A stretch of DNA of 58,333 nucleotides from an uncultured Lewinella sp. (GCA_913057785.1 CAJXPD010000023.1:1-58333); one strand, 5' to 3'; counted from the stretch's first letter, positions 34,837-43,798 are shown. Numbers and translations are program-made. The notes: generated from the sequence alone by a model not told the origin.

Positions 34837-36549
34837 ATGTATTTCAATTCACAAGGAAAAGAGGAGGTCACCTACGATGCCATTGTGATCGGATCGGGCA
34901 TTAGTGGAGGCTGGGCGGCCAAGGAACTGACCCAAAAAGGCCTGAAGACGCTTGTGCTCGAAAGAGGTAGAATGGTCAAGCACATCGAAGATTATCCGAC
35001 TGCCCATAAGGAACCCTGGGAACTCCCACTGAGAGACCGTATGACCCCAGATGAATTAAAGGATTATCCAAAGCAAAACCGAACCGGTTATACCGTTCGA
35101 CCATCTACCAAGCACTGGTGGGTTAAGGATACGGAACACCCGTACACCGAGGTGAAACGCTTTGATTGGATGCGTGGTTACCACGTAGGAGGCCGTTCTC
35201 TGCTCTGGGGGAGGCAATCTTACCGCTGGAGTGCTATGGACTTTGAATCGAATGCCAAGGATGGTTTTGGGGTAGATTGGCCCATCAGATATGAGGATTT
35301 GGCACCTTGGTACAGCTATGTGGAAAAACATGCTGGTATTTCTGGTCGGAAAGAAGGGCTTTCACAACTACCGGATAGCGAGTTTCTCCCTCCGATGGAT
35401 ATGAATTGCGTAGAGCAGCATACCCGACAGAAGATTGCTGAAAACTTTGGAGGCCGAGTGATGACCATTGGTCGAGTAGCTAACTTGACCCAAGCGCACA
35501 ATGGGCGTACCCAATGTCAATTTAGAAATAGATGTATCAGAGGATGTCCTTATGGCGGTTACTTTAGTAGTCAATCATCCACCCTGCCTGCTGCCGAGGA
35601 TACGGGAAATCTGACACTACGTCCACACTCTATTGTCAACTCCATCATCTACGATCCTGAAACCAAGCGAGCTACTGGAGTGAGAATTATTGATGGGGAA
35701 ACGAAAGAAACCAAGGAGTTCTACGCCAAAATTATTTTCTGCTGTGCGTCCGCGCTCGGTAGTACTTTTATTTTGATGAATTCAACATCAGATCGTTTCC
35801 CGAACGGTCTGGGTAATGATAGCGGAGAACTAGGGCATAACCTAATGGATCACCATTTCCGCCTTGGAGCAAGAGGACGATTCGACGGCTTTGGCGATAA
35901 GTATTATAAGGGTCGCCGACCAAATGGTATCTACATTCCTCGTTTCCGCAATATTGATAAGGCCAGTACCATGAAAGATTATGTTCGTGGTTATGGTTAT
36001 CAAGGAGGAGCGAGTAGAACCAACTGGATGAGAGGGGTTCGAGAAATGGACGTCTCTATTGGTGCTGATCTGAAGGCAAAATTGGTAGAGCCAGGCCCTT
36101 GGCAAATGGGATTGACGGCCTTTGGTGAATGCCTGCCCTATCATGAGAATAAGGTTACCCTAAATCATGAGGTACGTGACATCTATGGTCAGCCTACCTT
36201 AACGATTGATTGCGAGTTTAAGGAGAATGAAAATAAGATGCGGGGCGATATGATGACCGCTGCAGCTGAAATGTTGGAAGCCGCTGGCTTCAAAGATGTT
36301 CAGACTTACGATCGTAAGTCCTGGCCCGGTTTAGGAATCCATGAAATGGGTACAGCCAGAATGGGACGTGATCCAAAGACCTCCGTACTGAACAAGTGGA
36401 ATCAAGTACACGCCGTGCCAAATGTTTATGTTACAGATGGCGCTTGCATGACTTCTTCAGCCTGTCAAAATCCATCTTTGACCTACATGGCATTGACGGC
36501 AAGAGCAGTAGATCACGCGGTCAGCGAACTGAAGAAGATGAACCTGTAG
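34837..36549 (+). CDS. GMC-family oxidoreductase (large dehydrogenase subunit)
   Basis: 570 residues. FAD-binding Rossmann motif GSGISGGWAAKEL (18-30) near the N-terminus and GMC_oxred_C at the end with MGTARMGRD and NVYVTDGACMTSSACQNPSLTYMALT. No signal peptide of its own; export must be carried by the small subunit that follows 43 bases later, which has a twin-arginine signal. It probably oxidises a sugar or alcohol in the periplasm. Confidence 0.93.
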   Translation: MYFNSQGKEEVTYDAIVIGSGISGGWAAKELTQKGLKTLVLERGRMVKHIEDYPTAHKEPWELPLRDRMTPDELKDYPKQNRTGYTVRPSTKHWWVKDTEHPYTEVKRFDWMRGYHVGGRSLLWGRQSYRWSAMDFESNAKDGFGVDWPIRYEDLAPWYSYVEKHAGISGRKEGLSQLPDSEFLPPMDMNCVEQHTRQKIAENFGGRVMTIGRVANLTQAHNGRTQCQFRNRCIRGCPYGGYFSSQSSTLPAAEDTGNLTLRPHSIVNSIIYDPETKRATGVRIIDGETKETKEFYAKIIFCCASALGSTFILMNSTSDRFPNGLGNDSGELGHNLMDHHFRLGARGRFDGFGDKYYKGRRPNGIYIPRFRNIDKASTMKDYVRGYGYQGGASRTNWMRGVREMDVSIGADLKAKLVEPGPWQMGLTAFGECLPYHENKVTLNHEVRDIYGQPTLTIDCEFKENENKMRGDMMTAAAEMLEAAGFKDVQTYDRKSWPGLGIHEMGTARMGRDPKTSVLNKWNQVHAVPNVYVTDGACMTSSACQNPSLTYMALTARAVDHAVSELKKMNL

Positions 36550-36592
36550 GTTCGAAACATCATCCAATTTTTAAGCATCTAAAAGAAAAAAT

Positions 36593-37162
36593 ATGAATAG
36601 GAGAGAAGCACTTAAACAGGCGGCCTTGCTAACTGGCGTAGCCGTAAGTGGATCGTTAGCTTCTGCCGTTTTGCAAGGCTGTAAGGCTGAGCACATACCC
36701 AACTATGAGCCAAGCTTCTTCACCAAAGCGCAAATGAAGGAGATAGCAGCGATGGCTGAAACCATCTTGCCAAAAACAGAGGATAGTCCTGGTGCAATTG
36801 AAGTTGGTGTCCCTGAATTTATTGACTTGATTGCTGACAAGACTTTGAAGGCAGAAGATAAAGAAAAGACTAAAGAAAGTATGGCTGCATTGATCCAGGC
36901 AGCGGAAGAGGCCAACGGTAAAGCCTTCAGTAAATTATCTGCAGAAGAACAGCTTGCCTACTTATCCAAGGTGGATGAAGAGGCGAAAAAGGCCGGTGGC
37001 CAATCCCCTTATTTGCAATTGAAGCAACAAGTGATTGCCGGGTATTATACCTCCGAAGCTGTAGGTACCCAGGTATTGGCGTACGATCCGATCCCGGGTC
37101 AATGGATTGGTTGTACAGACCTAGCCGAAAATGGAGGTAAAAATTGGGCTTACAATAGATAA
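36593..37162 (+). CDS. Gluconate 2-dehydrogenase subunit 3-like lipoprotein
   Basis: 189 residues. The N-terminus MNRREALKQAALLTGVAVSG has a twin-arginine-like motif, a hydrophobic core and a lipobox (LQGC at 27-30). The rest matches the small-subunit family (MAETILPKTEDSPGAIEVGVPEFIDLI). In this family the subunit carries the signal and drags the GMC partner through the Tat pore. Confidence 0.9.
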   Translation: MNRREALKQAALLTGVAVSGSLASAVLQGCKAEHIPNYEPSFFTKAQMKEIAAMAETILPKTEDSPGAIEVGVPEFIDLIADKTLKAEDKEKTKESMAALIQAAEEANGKAFSKLSAEEQLAYLSKVDEEAKKAGGQSPYLQLKQQVIAGYYTSEAVGTQVLAYDPIPGQWIGCTDLAENGGKNWAYNR

Positions 37163-37217
37163 GTAATTACCCTTTCGGGACTTTGCTTGTCAAGTATAGA
37201 ACACAAACAATATCAAC

Positions 37218-38126
37218 ATGGCTGAAAAACTTTCTCGTCGAGAAGCAATCCGACAAACTACATTGGGTGCTGGCGCGCTGGCCCTTGGTGTCCCTTTGTC
37301 CTGTACTTCTCCATCTTCAACTGATGCATCAACTAACGATATGGAAGAACAAACTCCTAAAATGACAGCTGCCTATCAACACTCCGTTTGTAAATGGTGT
37401 TATGGGGATATCCCCTTGGAAGAATTCTGTGAAAAGATACAAGACCTAGGCATTAAGTCCGTAGAGATTATAGGCCCTGATGAATGGCCCATTGTTCAGA
37501 AATACGGTTTGACCTGTGCATTGGGTACAGATTCTTTCTTTAGTATTCCTAGAGGGTTTAACGATCCTGCTACGCATGAGGAATACCTCACCAATTACAT
37601 CCGGCTGATCGACCAAGCTGCGGATGCAGGTATTCCTAACGTGATTTGCTTTTCTGGGAATCGCAATGGAATGGATGACGAAGTCGGTTTGGAAAACTGT
37701 GCGGTTGGTTTGGATAAGATCGCTAAGCATGCAGAGAAGAAAGGTGTGATGGTGGTCATGGAGCTATTGAATAGCAAAGTGAACCATAAAGATTACATGT
37801 GTGACAAAACACCTTGGGGTGTGAAGTTAGTCGACAAGATCGGATCCCCTAATTTTAAGTTGTTGTACGATATCTACCACATGCAGATCATGGAAGGGGA
37901 TATTATTGCTACGATTAGGGATTACAATGAATATTTTGGCCATTACCATACTGGCGGCGTGCCTGGCCGCAATGAGATAAATGCAACGCAGGAGCTGAAT
38001 TACCCAGCTATCATGCGCGCAATAAAAGAGACGGGATACGATAAGTATGTGGCCCAAGAATACATTCCTACCTGGGACGATCAGATCGCAGCCCTGGCCG
38101 AAGGAATAAAGATTTGCACAGTTTAA
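37218..38126 (+). CDS. Exported TIM-barrel sugar isomerase/epimerase-like protein
   Basis: 302 residues. Tat-type signal RREAIRQTTLGAGALALG with a Cys at about 29 (lipobox-like SC). The xylose-isomerase-like TIM barrel follows: GIKSVEIIGPDEWP, VVMELLNSKVNHKDYMCD, FKLLYDIYHMQIMEGD and HYHTGGVPGRNEI, ending YDKYVAQEYIPTWD. The Glu, Asp and His positions fit the metal ligands of hydroxypyruvate isomerase-like enzymes. It is third in the run after the GMC pair, so it may act on the oxidised sugar. It ends at a strong terminator. Confidence 0.88.
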   Translation: MAEKLSRREAIRQTTLGAGALALGVPLSCTSPSSTDASTNDMEEQTPKMTAAYQHSVCKWCYGDIPLEEFCEKIQDLGIKSVEIIGPDEWPIVQKYGLTCALGTDSFFSIPRGFNDPATHEEYLTNYIRLIDQAADAGIPNVICFSGNRNGMDDEVGLENCAVGLDKIAKHAEKKGVMVVMELLNSKVNHKDYMCDKTPWGVKLVDKIGSPNFKLLYDIYHMQIMEGDIIATIRDYNEYFGHYHTGGVPGRNEINATQELNYPAIMRAIKETGYDKYVAQEYIPTWDDQIAALAEGIKICTV

Positions 38127-38145
38127 TCGTGCAATCGAACCAATT

Positions 38146-38197
38146 ACAGTCCCGTCCAAGCAGCTGCCTTAGCTGAATTGGACGGGACTGTTTGTTT
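38146..38197 (+). terminator. Strong rho-independent terminator
   Basis: Perfect 14-bp arms ACAGTCCCGTCCAA (38146-38159) and TTGGACGGGACTGT (38178-38191), then TTTGTTT. It ends the GMC operon. Confidence 0.85.
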
Positions 38198-38201
38198 CAG
38201 G

Positions 38202-38627
38202 CTACCCGCCAAATTTGGCAGTCACCAAATCTTGTGCGATCAACCACTTCCCTTCGTGTTTTACTAAGCTCAGTAGATTCCAGAAATCCCCTTTCTCTCC
38301 ATCTAGCACCACTCGCACACTGGCATTGATCCCTTCAGAAATATCGATGGATTCAATAATCACTTTTCGGTTATCTCCACCTATCTTCTTCGCCCCTAAC
38401 AATTGAACGTAGTCTGCCTTGGAGATCAGGCTTACCGTGTTTTTAGCTGGATCATTCCAAACCACACGGAACCCCTCGTGTAAAACCGCTTCCATCACTT
38501 TGGTATCCTGATTATCTCCCGCTTGTGCGTAAGACTCGACCACTTCACGGATGGAATTGACTTCCGAAGGTGTGAAAGCTAAGAGACTTATTAAACCGAT
38601 TGGAATTAGCAATAGTAGATTTTTCAT
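38202..38627 (-). CDS. Secreted NTF2-like protein
   Basis: 141 residues. Signal peptide 1-19. The remainder is a single NTF2/SnoaL-like cone (VNSIREVVESYAQAGDNQDTKVMEAVLHEGFRVVW, then SISEGINASVRVVLDGEKGDFWNLLSLVKHEGKWLIAQDLVT), close to putative lumazine-binding proteins. No catalytic residues are clear. Its promoter has the paired CAAC repeats and a perfect -7 box, and it lies close to the second LytTR pair that probably controls it. Confidence 0.82.
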   Translation of the reverse strand: MKNLLLLIPIGLISLLAFTPSEVNSIREVVESYAQAGDNQDTKVMEAVLHEGFRVVWNDPAKNTVSLISKADYVQLLGAKKIGGDNRKVIIESIDISEGINASVRVVLDGEKGDFWNLLSLVKHEGKWLIAQDLVTAKFGG

Positions 38628-38645
38628 TGTTCTTTGTTTTTATTT

Positions 38646-38712
38646 CAAAAGTATAGGAGAACGGGAGGGAAGGCTAGTGCTGTGTTGTGATTGGAGGATT
38701 AGTGTTGTGAAT
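38646..38712 (-). promoter_or_regulatory. LytTR-type promoter of the NTF2-like gene
   Basis: In the direction of transcription: ATTCACAACA (38712-38703), AATCACAACA (38692-38683), 20 bp apart, then the -7 box TACTTTTG (38653-38646), 30 bp past the proximal repeat. The start codon is at 38627. Confidence 0.65.
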
Positions 38713-38826
38713 GCGGATTTCTTGTAATAAAATCAGTGGATCCTATTGAAAAAATGCGCCTTTATGAGCAAAAGCTAGAGGAGTTAGCTGAATGGCTCTA
38801 TATTAGATATTTAAATCTGCCTATTT

Positions 38827-39732
38827 ATGAGACCACATCTAAGAAGCCCTTTCAGTATTATTTATCTTTTCCTATTTTTCTTTTCCTCTTGTCAAGAACC
38901 CACCTCAGCACCCATAGAAGAGGCTTATTTAGCGGAGGTCGAAGCTTGGCGAAGTACACGCATTGAAAATTTAACCAGCCCTACGGGATGGCTGACTTTA
39001 TCAGGATTGTTTTGGCTGAAAGAGGGGGATAATTTCTTTGGTGGCGCGGAAGAAAATGAGCTAGTTTTTCCGGGAGACATACCCGATAGAATGGGCAAAA
39101 TCGTATTGCAGCAAGATTCTGTATGGCTGGAAAACCTGGACGGACTGCCCATTACTGCTGGAGGCAATGCAGTGACCACCCTAGGGTTAAGCAGTCAAGC
39201 TGCACCGGTGATTTTGGAGTACGAGAGTTTAAGTTGGTTTCTTTTAAAAAGGGGTGGAAAATATGGGATTCGGCTGCGAGACAGTTTGCACGAAGCTCGA
39301 GCACATTTTTCTACGATCGAACATTTTCCAGTTCATCCAGATGGAAGAGTTTCAGCTAGATTGGTCAAAAGTGATACCCCAGATACGCTCTTGATGAAGA
39401 ATGTATTGGATATGGAAATTCCCTATCCTACAGAAGGTAAGTTGGTTTTTGAATGGGCAGGGCAAGAACGTAGTATATCTGTTTTGGATGGGGGAGAGGA
39501 AGAATACTTTCTCATTTTTGCCGATGAAACTACCGGAACGGAAACCTACCCAGCTGGCCGCTACTTATACACCCCTAAAGCAGATAAAGATGGGATGACC
39601 TATATTGATTTCAATACCGCCTACAACCCACCTTGCGCCTTTACCGAATTCGCCACCTGCTTGCTGCCGCCTCCTGAGAATCGAATAGCTGCTGCCATTC
39701 GATTCGGAGAGAAGGATTGCGGCGAGCACTAG
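38827..39732 (+). CDS. DUF1684 lipoprotein
   Basis: 301 residues. Lipoprotein signal 1-22 (hydrophobic core, lipobox FSSC). DUF1684 hallmarks: WLTLSGLFWLKEGDNFFG near the N-terminus, RDSLHEARAHFSTIEHFPV in the middle, and the C-terminal YIDFNTAYNPPCAFTEFATC followed by LPPPENR and FGEKDCGEH. The function of the family is unknown. It stands between the two LytTR-controlled genes on the opposite strand. Confidence 0.88.
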   Translation: MRPHLRSPFSIIYLFLFFFSSCQEPTSAPIEEAYLAEVEAWRSTRIENLTSPTGWLTLSGLFWLKEGDNFFGGAEENELVFPGDIPDRMGKIVLQQDSVWLENLDGLPITAGGNAVTTLGLSSQAAPVILEYESLSWFLLKRGGKYGIRLRDSLHEARAHFSTIEHFPVHPDGRVSARLVKSDTPDTLLMKNVLDMEIPYPTEGKLVFEWAGQERSISVLDGGEEEYFLIFADETTGTETYPAGRYLYTPKADKDGMTYIDFNTAYNPPCAFTEFATCLLPPPENRIAAAIRFGEKDCGEH

Positions 39733-39750
39733 GAGACAAACGGGTGATAC

Positions 39751-40230
39751 TTACAATTTGACTTTTACATGCTGTCGCATCATGCTATGATGGTCGAATT
39801 CATCGGCTCTACTGTAAGCGCAGATAAACCAGATTTCATCTCCTGCTTTCAAGTCATAATGATATTGATCGCCGGCCTTTTTAGGAATTGAAAACCGGAC
39901 GGTGGTACGGCCATTTTTTTCTTCTCCTTCAACATCGCTCGCGGCTATTTCCCCTCCTAGTTTTGCGACTGGTTGCGGATTGCCAAAACCTACCACATAG
40001 AAGTCTTCAGCATTTACGGCTTCACCCTTTACGGCCGTCATGATCAAATTGGTTTGAACGATGTCATTTTTCTGATTGAATCCCAGGGCCACCCAACCTG
40101 TGGTGGGCGCACTTAGTTCAAAAGACCAACACGCTTCCTCCTCCGTCCAGCGGATGTCCATATCTCTGACTGTGATGGATGAGCTAAAACTGATTAAGGA
40201 AAGTGCGGCGAGCATGGAGATTGTTTTCAT
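39751..40230 (-). CDS. Secreted DOMON-domain protein
   Basis: 159 residues from the ATG at 40228-40230; an upstream in-frame start would add 45 residues that do not look like a signal and would cover the regulatory repeats. Signal peptide 1-19. The DOMON beta-sandwich covers about 22-159 (DMDIRWTEEEACWSFELSAP and GWVALGFNQKNDIVQTNLIM, then AGDEIWFICAYSR). DOMON domains bind heme or sugar. The promoter carries LytTR-type repeats. Confidence 0.85.
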   Translation of the reverse strand: MKTISMLAALSLISFSSSITVRDMDIRWTEEEACWSFELSAPTTGWVALGFNQKNDIVQTNLIMTAVKGEAVNAEDFYVVGFGNPQPVAKLGGEIAASDVEGEEKNGRTTVRFSIPKKAGDQYHYDLKAGDEIWFICAYSRADEFDHHSMMRQHVKVKL

Positions 40231-40244
40231 TTGCTGTTTTTGTA

Positions 40245-40311
40245 CAAAGGTGAGCGAAGGATCAGGAATTGGCAAGGGGACTGTTGCGAATGGAGGATAG
40301 AGGTTGCAAAT
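40245..40311 (-). promoter_or_regulatory. LytTR-type promoter of the DOMON gene
   Basis: In the direction of transcription: ATTTGCAACC (40311-40302), ATTCGCAACA (40291-40282), 20 bp apart, then the -7 box CACCTTTG (40252-40245; one mismatch), 30 bp past the proximal repeat. The start codon is at 40230. Confidence 0.6.
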
Positions 40312-40338
40312 AGGTAGGATGCTAAAAGCGAAATTCCC

Positions 40339-40407
40339 AATCCCAACAAAGAACACCCCAACCACAACACCTATGCCAACTTGCTAGCCCAAGATTGCCT
40401 ACATTTA
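40339..40407 (+). promoter_or_regulatory. LytTR-type promoter of the second sensor kinase gene
   Basis: AATCCCAACA (40339-40348) and AACCACAACA (40360-40369), 21 bp apart, then the -7 box TACATTTA (40400-40407; one mismatch), 31 bp past the proximal repeat. The start codon is at 40424. This suggests autoregulation. Confidence 0.55.
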
Positions 40408-40423
40408 TAGTCGTCGTTTTTAA

Positions 40424-41530
40424 ATGTCTAACATGAAATTATTTTCTGTCAATAGCTCAGAGCATTTGTTTTTGGGGCGAAGATGGTTGATTTTCTTCTG
40501 GCTAACCATTGCGCTCATCTCCACTCAGACCTTATACATTCAGCTGGGGATGAAAGTACCATGGGGAGAGATCTTTATCGTGAAACTTGCTATTTGGTTG
40601 TTTTGGGGATTCTATACATCCATTATTTTGTGGGCGGGTAGGCGATTTCGAATTGAAAAACGCAATCAATTTCGGGGACTGATCTTTCACCTCCCTTTTA
40701 GTGTACTGTCCATTGCGATCAATGTATTCTTTTATGCACTCTTCGCTTGGCTGGTTGGGGTAGATTCTTTTGAAGGAGTGCCCTTAGCCAATATTTTTAT
40801 GGGTTTGTTTGTAGCCCTTTTTGAGTGGTACTTTATTATCTATTGGGCGATCATTATACTGAGTTATGCCTTTGCCTTTTATCGGAGCCTGAAGAGTCGA
40901 GAGTTGGAGGCGGTGCAATTGGAAGCTCAACTGGTTACTGCTCAGCTACAAGCCTTGAAAATGCAATTACAGCCTCATTTCTTGTTCAATACTTTGAATA
41001 CCGTGGCCTCTTTGGTAAGACAAGATCAAAAACCAATGGCGGTTGAGATGTTGTCGGATTTGAGTAGCTTATTAAGAACGACCCTTCTTAAAAAAGATGA
41101 GCAGCAGGTCAGCCTGGAAGAAGAAATTGCTTTCTTGAAGAATTACTTAGTATTGGAGAAAAAACGATTTGGTGACCGAGTACGAGTAAAATGGGAAATT
41201 GCTGATGATACACTGAATGCACAAATTCCAGTTTACCTCCTACAACCAGTAGTGGAAAATGCCATCTACCATGGCCTATCTAAACAGTTGAAGGCAGAAC
41301 TGCTTCGCATTGAAGCAGTGAAGGAGAATGAGACCCTGAGACTTTCGGTATATAATGACGGTCCGAGTCTTCCCGAGGATTTTGACCTTAATTTCACCAC
41401 CGGTATTGGTTTGAGCAATATAATCGAACGTTTAAGCCAATTGTATCCCAATCAGGCTGAATTTAGCATTCACAATGATGGGGACGGGGTGCTGGTAAGC
41501 ATGACTTTGCCCTATCTCACAGGAGTTTAA
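40424..41530 (+). CDS. LytS-type sensor histidine kinase (second pair)
   Basis: 368 residues. Four hydrophobic segments (about 20-40, 48-70, 84-112, 120-152) without an extracellular domain, then the His_kinase box ALKMQLQPHFLFNTLNTV (H185) and an ATPase with VVENAIYHGL and TTGIGLSNIIERL. An ATG at 40433 (MKLFS) is an alternative start. It pairs with the regulator 9 bases downstream. The promoter carries the same repeats as two nearby genes. Confidence 0.93.
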   Translation: MSNMKLFSVNSSEHLFLGRRWLIFFWLTIALISTQTLYIQLGMKVPWGEIFIVKLAIWLFWGFYTSIILWAGRRFRIEKRNQFRGLIFHLPFSVLSIAINVFFYALFAWLVGVDSFEGVPLANIFMGLFVALFEWYFIIYWAIIILSYAFAFYRSLKSRELEAVQLEAQLVTAQLQALKMQLQPHFLFNTLNTVASLVRQDQKPMAVEMLSDLSSLLRTTLLKKDEQQVSLEEEIAFLKNYLVLEKKRFGDRVRVKWEIADDTLNAQIPVYLLQPVVENAIYHGLSKQLKAELLRIEAVKENETLRLSVYNDGPSLPEDFDLNFTTGIGLSNIIERLSQLYPNQAEFSIHNDGDGVLVSMTLPYLTGV

Positions 41531-41539
41531 GCTGTAGAA

Positions 41540-42310
41540 ATGGAAAAGATAAAAGCCATAATAGTTGACGATGAAGCCCCAGCTCTTGCTAATTTAGAGT
41601 TGTTGCTGGCGAAGGATAGCCAAATCGAATTGCTTACCGCTTGTTCCGACGGGGCATCGGCGATTGAAACTATCGAAGCGCTACAACCTGACCTCATCTT
41701 CCTTGATATCCAAATGCCCGAAGTCTCTGGCTTTGATGTGCTAAAAGCTTTATCCCCTAATCATCGTCCCTACGTTATTTTTGTGACCGCATATGATCAG
41801 TACGCCATAAAGGCTTTCGAAGTAAATGCAGTGGACTATTTACTCAAGCCTTTCGATGATAAGCGTTTTTTTGATGCTATCGCGAAGGCAAAGAACCTTA
41901 TTCATCAAGAAGATCAACAAATGTTGCAGGTGAAATTGGGGCAATTGCTGCAGCATCTTGATCAGGATCGGACACAAAGGTATCTGAAGAAGCTGAGTGT
42001 GCGGCAAGGGAGCAAGATTTCCTTTGTAAAAGTGGAGGACATCATCTGGGTCGAGGCGGATAACCAATATGTCAAAGTCCATCTAAAGACTGCCTCGCAT
42101 TTAATGCGGCAGTCTTTGAGTTACCTAGATCAGCACTTAGATCCCGGTTCCTTTTATCGTACCCATCGCTCTGCAATCGTCAATGTACATCGGATTGAAT
42201 CACTCGAACCTCATTTTAAAGGAGACTATAACATCCGTTTAGAAAATGGAGTGGTGGTCAAATTGTCCAGGCATCGGACGGAAGGATTGAAAGAGCTCTT
42301 GAACTGGTAG
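41540..42310 (+). CDS. LytTR-family response regulator (second pair)
   Basis: 256 residues. Receiver domain with DDE (10-12), phospho-acceptor D56 in FLDIQMP, TAYDQYAIKAFEVNAVDYLLKPF switch region; LytTR DNA-binding domain from about 150 (SFVKVEDIIWVEADNQYVKVHL, FYRTHRSAIVNVHRIESL). Co-transcribed with the kinase. The likely binder of the paired CAAC repeats at 38683-38712, 40282-40311 and 40339-40369 (inference). Confidence 0.95.
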   Translation: MEKIKAIIVDDEAPALANLELLLAKDSQIELLTACSDGASAIETIEALQPDLIFLDIQMPEVSGFDVLKALSPNHRPYVIFVTAYDQYAIKAFEVNAVDYLLKPFDDKRFFDAIAKAKNLIHQEDQQMLQVKLGQLLQHLDQDRTQRYLKKLSVRQGSKISFVKVEDIIWVEADNQYVKVHLKTASHLMRQSLSYLDQHLDPGSFYRTHRSAIVNVHRIESLEPHFKGDYNIRLENGVVVKLSRHRTEGLKELLNW

Positions 42311-42320
42311 CGCTCTGTCC

Positions 42321-42917
42321 TTATGTATTTTTCTCAAAGCCGAATTGTCTAAAGGTCATGTTGATTCTGGCCTTCTTGTAACTTGGATCCACGGGAAGAC
42401 AGTGCTCATATCTTTCCTGGCAGTGCTCCCCCATAAGCAGCAAACTCCCCTTGTTCAATATCATTTCATGGATAGCGCCAGTCTTGATTTCTCTCAATTG
42501 GAAATTGCGTTCTTCCCCAAGACTTAGGGAAGGAATGACGGTTGTATCACCGTAGGCTGGCGGATCAGAATGAAAAGCTACGCCAGAATTGCCATCAGGG
42601 TAGTAAATGCAGACACAGAACTGAAAAGCTCTTTGTGTCATCTTTTCGATTCGTTCCTTTATCAGCTGTAGGGAAGCTGGCCAGATCATGGTTTTCCCGT
42701 AGATGGCTTCAGGGAAGGCATCTGTATCGTATAGTGTTTGATCTACCACGGTGATCTTCCCGAAGTCAGATCGAAACGCTTCCCCATTGATGGTATAGTT
42801 GATGAAGCTATCTGCAATCTGATGCGCTGAGACAAATTCTTGAAATAGATCATCGGCTTCTTTCGGACTGAGGAAGTCTTGCCAATAATCCAGGGTACAG
42901 TTTAGTGGAAGTCTCAT
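42321..42917 (-). CDS. AlkB-like 2OG-Fe(II) dioxygenase
   Basis: 198 residues from the ATG at 42915-42917; a start 12 codons upstream would overlap the HAD gene. The Fe(II) site H-x-D is in GVAFHSDPPAYGD, the distal His in RYEHCLPVD and the 2OG-binding Arg pair in KKARINMTFRQF. It probably repairs alkylated bases in DNA or RNA. It is the last gene of a tight three-gene operon with the HAD and kinase-fold genes, an odd partnership. Confidence 0.9.
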   Translation of the reverse strand: MRLPLNCTLDYWQDFLSPKEADDLFQEFVSAHQIADSFINYTINGEAFRSDFGKITVVDQTLYDTDAFPEAIYGKTMIWPASLQLIKERIEKMTQRAFQFCVCIYYPDGNSGVAFHSDPPAYGDTTVIPSLSLGEERNFQLREIKTGAIHEMILNKGSLLLMGEHCQERYEHCLPVDPSYKKARINMTFRQFGFEKNT

Positions 42918-42927
42918 GATAAGAGGG

Positions 42928-43788
42928 CTACAATTCAGGTGTGGAAAGCGCAATGGATTCGCAGATATAGTCCGGTTTAATCCCCATATTCTTGATTAAG
43001 GATTTAGCATTTTTAGGTTGAGTGTTCCCAGACAAAACCAATGCTGTGTCAATCCCAAACTTGTTTCCCCCAATGATGTCAGTATACAAAGTGTCTCCAA
43101 CCATGAGGATTTCATCCTTCCTTATTTGTTTGCGCTGTAATAATTCTTGGTAAGCATAGATGAACATTTGCCCGTCCGGCTTTCCAAAGTGGATGAAGTT
43201 CTTGTTTACAATCTTTTCAATCATTTCTGCTAGGCCCCCAATGGCCATCGCCAGTTCTCCTCTAGAAACGGGGTAGGCCACGTCAGTGTTAGCTACTACC
43301 ACTGGGATGTTCTTTTTTCGCAACAGATTGATGCTCTTATTGACCGCCGTACGCCAATCATACCCTTCATCATCTAGAAACACCAGGGCATTGATATCAT
43401 CTAATTCCGTCAAATCGAGATCCTCAATGGAGACTATTTGCAAACCTGTTTCTGCGATGTAATGTGCAGAGTTTTCGGTGCCCACGTAGACTGCCCTGCC
43501 ACCTCGTACTTTGTATCGAAGATACTCTTGTGCCATCATCCCTGACGAAATGATCCGGTCCGTCGTAATCTGAGGTAGTCCCAATCTAGCAAAACCGTCC
43601 GCCATTTGCTGGGGGCTTCTTGAGGCGACATTAGTCAGTATTAGATATTCTATGCCAGTCTCATCCAAAAAGTGGAAGGTCTCGTGTACCCCTGAGATTA
43701 GCCCGCTGTAATGCTTCACAACGCCAAACGAATCAAAAAAGATTGCTTTGTATCTTTGTGCTACTTCACGGAAAGTCTTAATCTTCAT
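42928..43788 (-). CDS. HAD-superfamily phosphatase, subfamily IIA
   Basis: 286 residues. Motif I reads FFDSFGVV (D19-S-F21), with the second Asp replaced, as in the DxWGV-type IIA branch (TIGR01459-like). LILTNVASRSPQQMADGFARLG holds motif II. K in FGKPDGQMF is motif III and GDTLYTDIIGGNKFGIDTALVLSG motif IV. It probably dephosphorylates a small metabolite. It lies 10 bases from each neighbour, so the three are co-transcribed; pairing with a kinase-fold protein suggests a phosphorylation cycle. Confidence 0.88.
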   Translation of the reverse strand: MKIKTFREVAQRYKAIFFDSFGVVKHYSGLISGVHETFHFLDETGIEYLILTNVASRSPQQMADGFARLGLPQITTDRIISSGMMAQEYLRYKVRGGRAVYVGTENSAHYIAETGLQIVSIEDLDLTELDDINALVFLDDEGYDWRTAVNKSINLLRKKNIPVVVANTDVAYPVSRGELAMAIGGLAEMIEKIVNKNFIHFGKPDGQMFIYAYQELLQRKQIRKDEILMVGDTLYTDIIGGNKFGIDTALVLSGNTQPKNAKSLIKNMGIKPDYICESIALSTPEL

Positions 43789-43798
43789 TACGATAGTT

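Noticed and set aside
40231..40365. Longer N-terminus for the DOMON protein
   Set aside because: The added 45 residues are not a signal peptide and would cover the repeats and -7 box; the start at 40230 gives a clear signal peptide.
42918..42953. Longer N-terminus for the AlkB-like protein
   Set aside because: It overlaps the preceding HAD gene and adds no recognisable feature; the ATG at 42917 leaves the 10-base gap seen throughout this operon.
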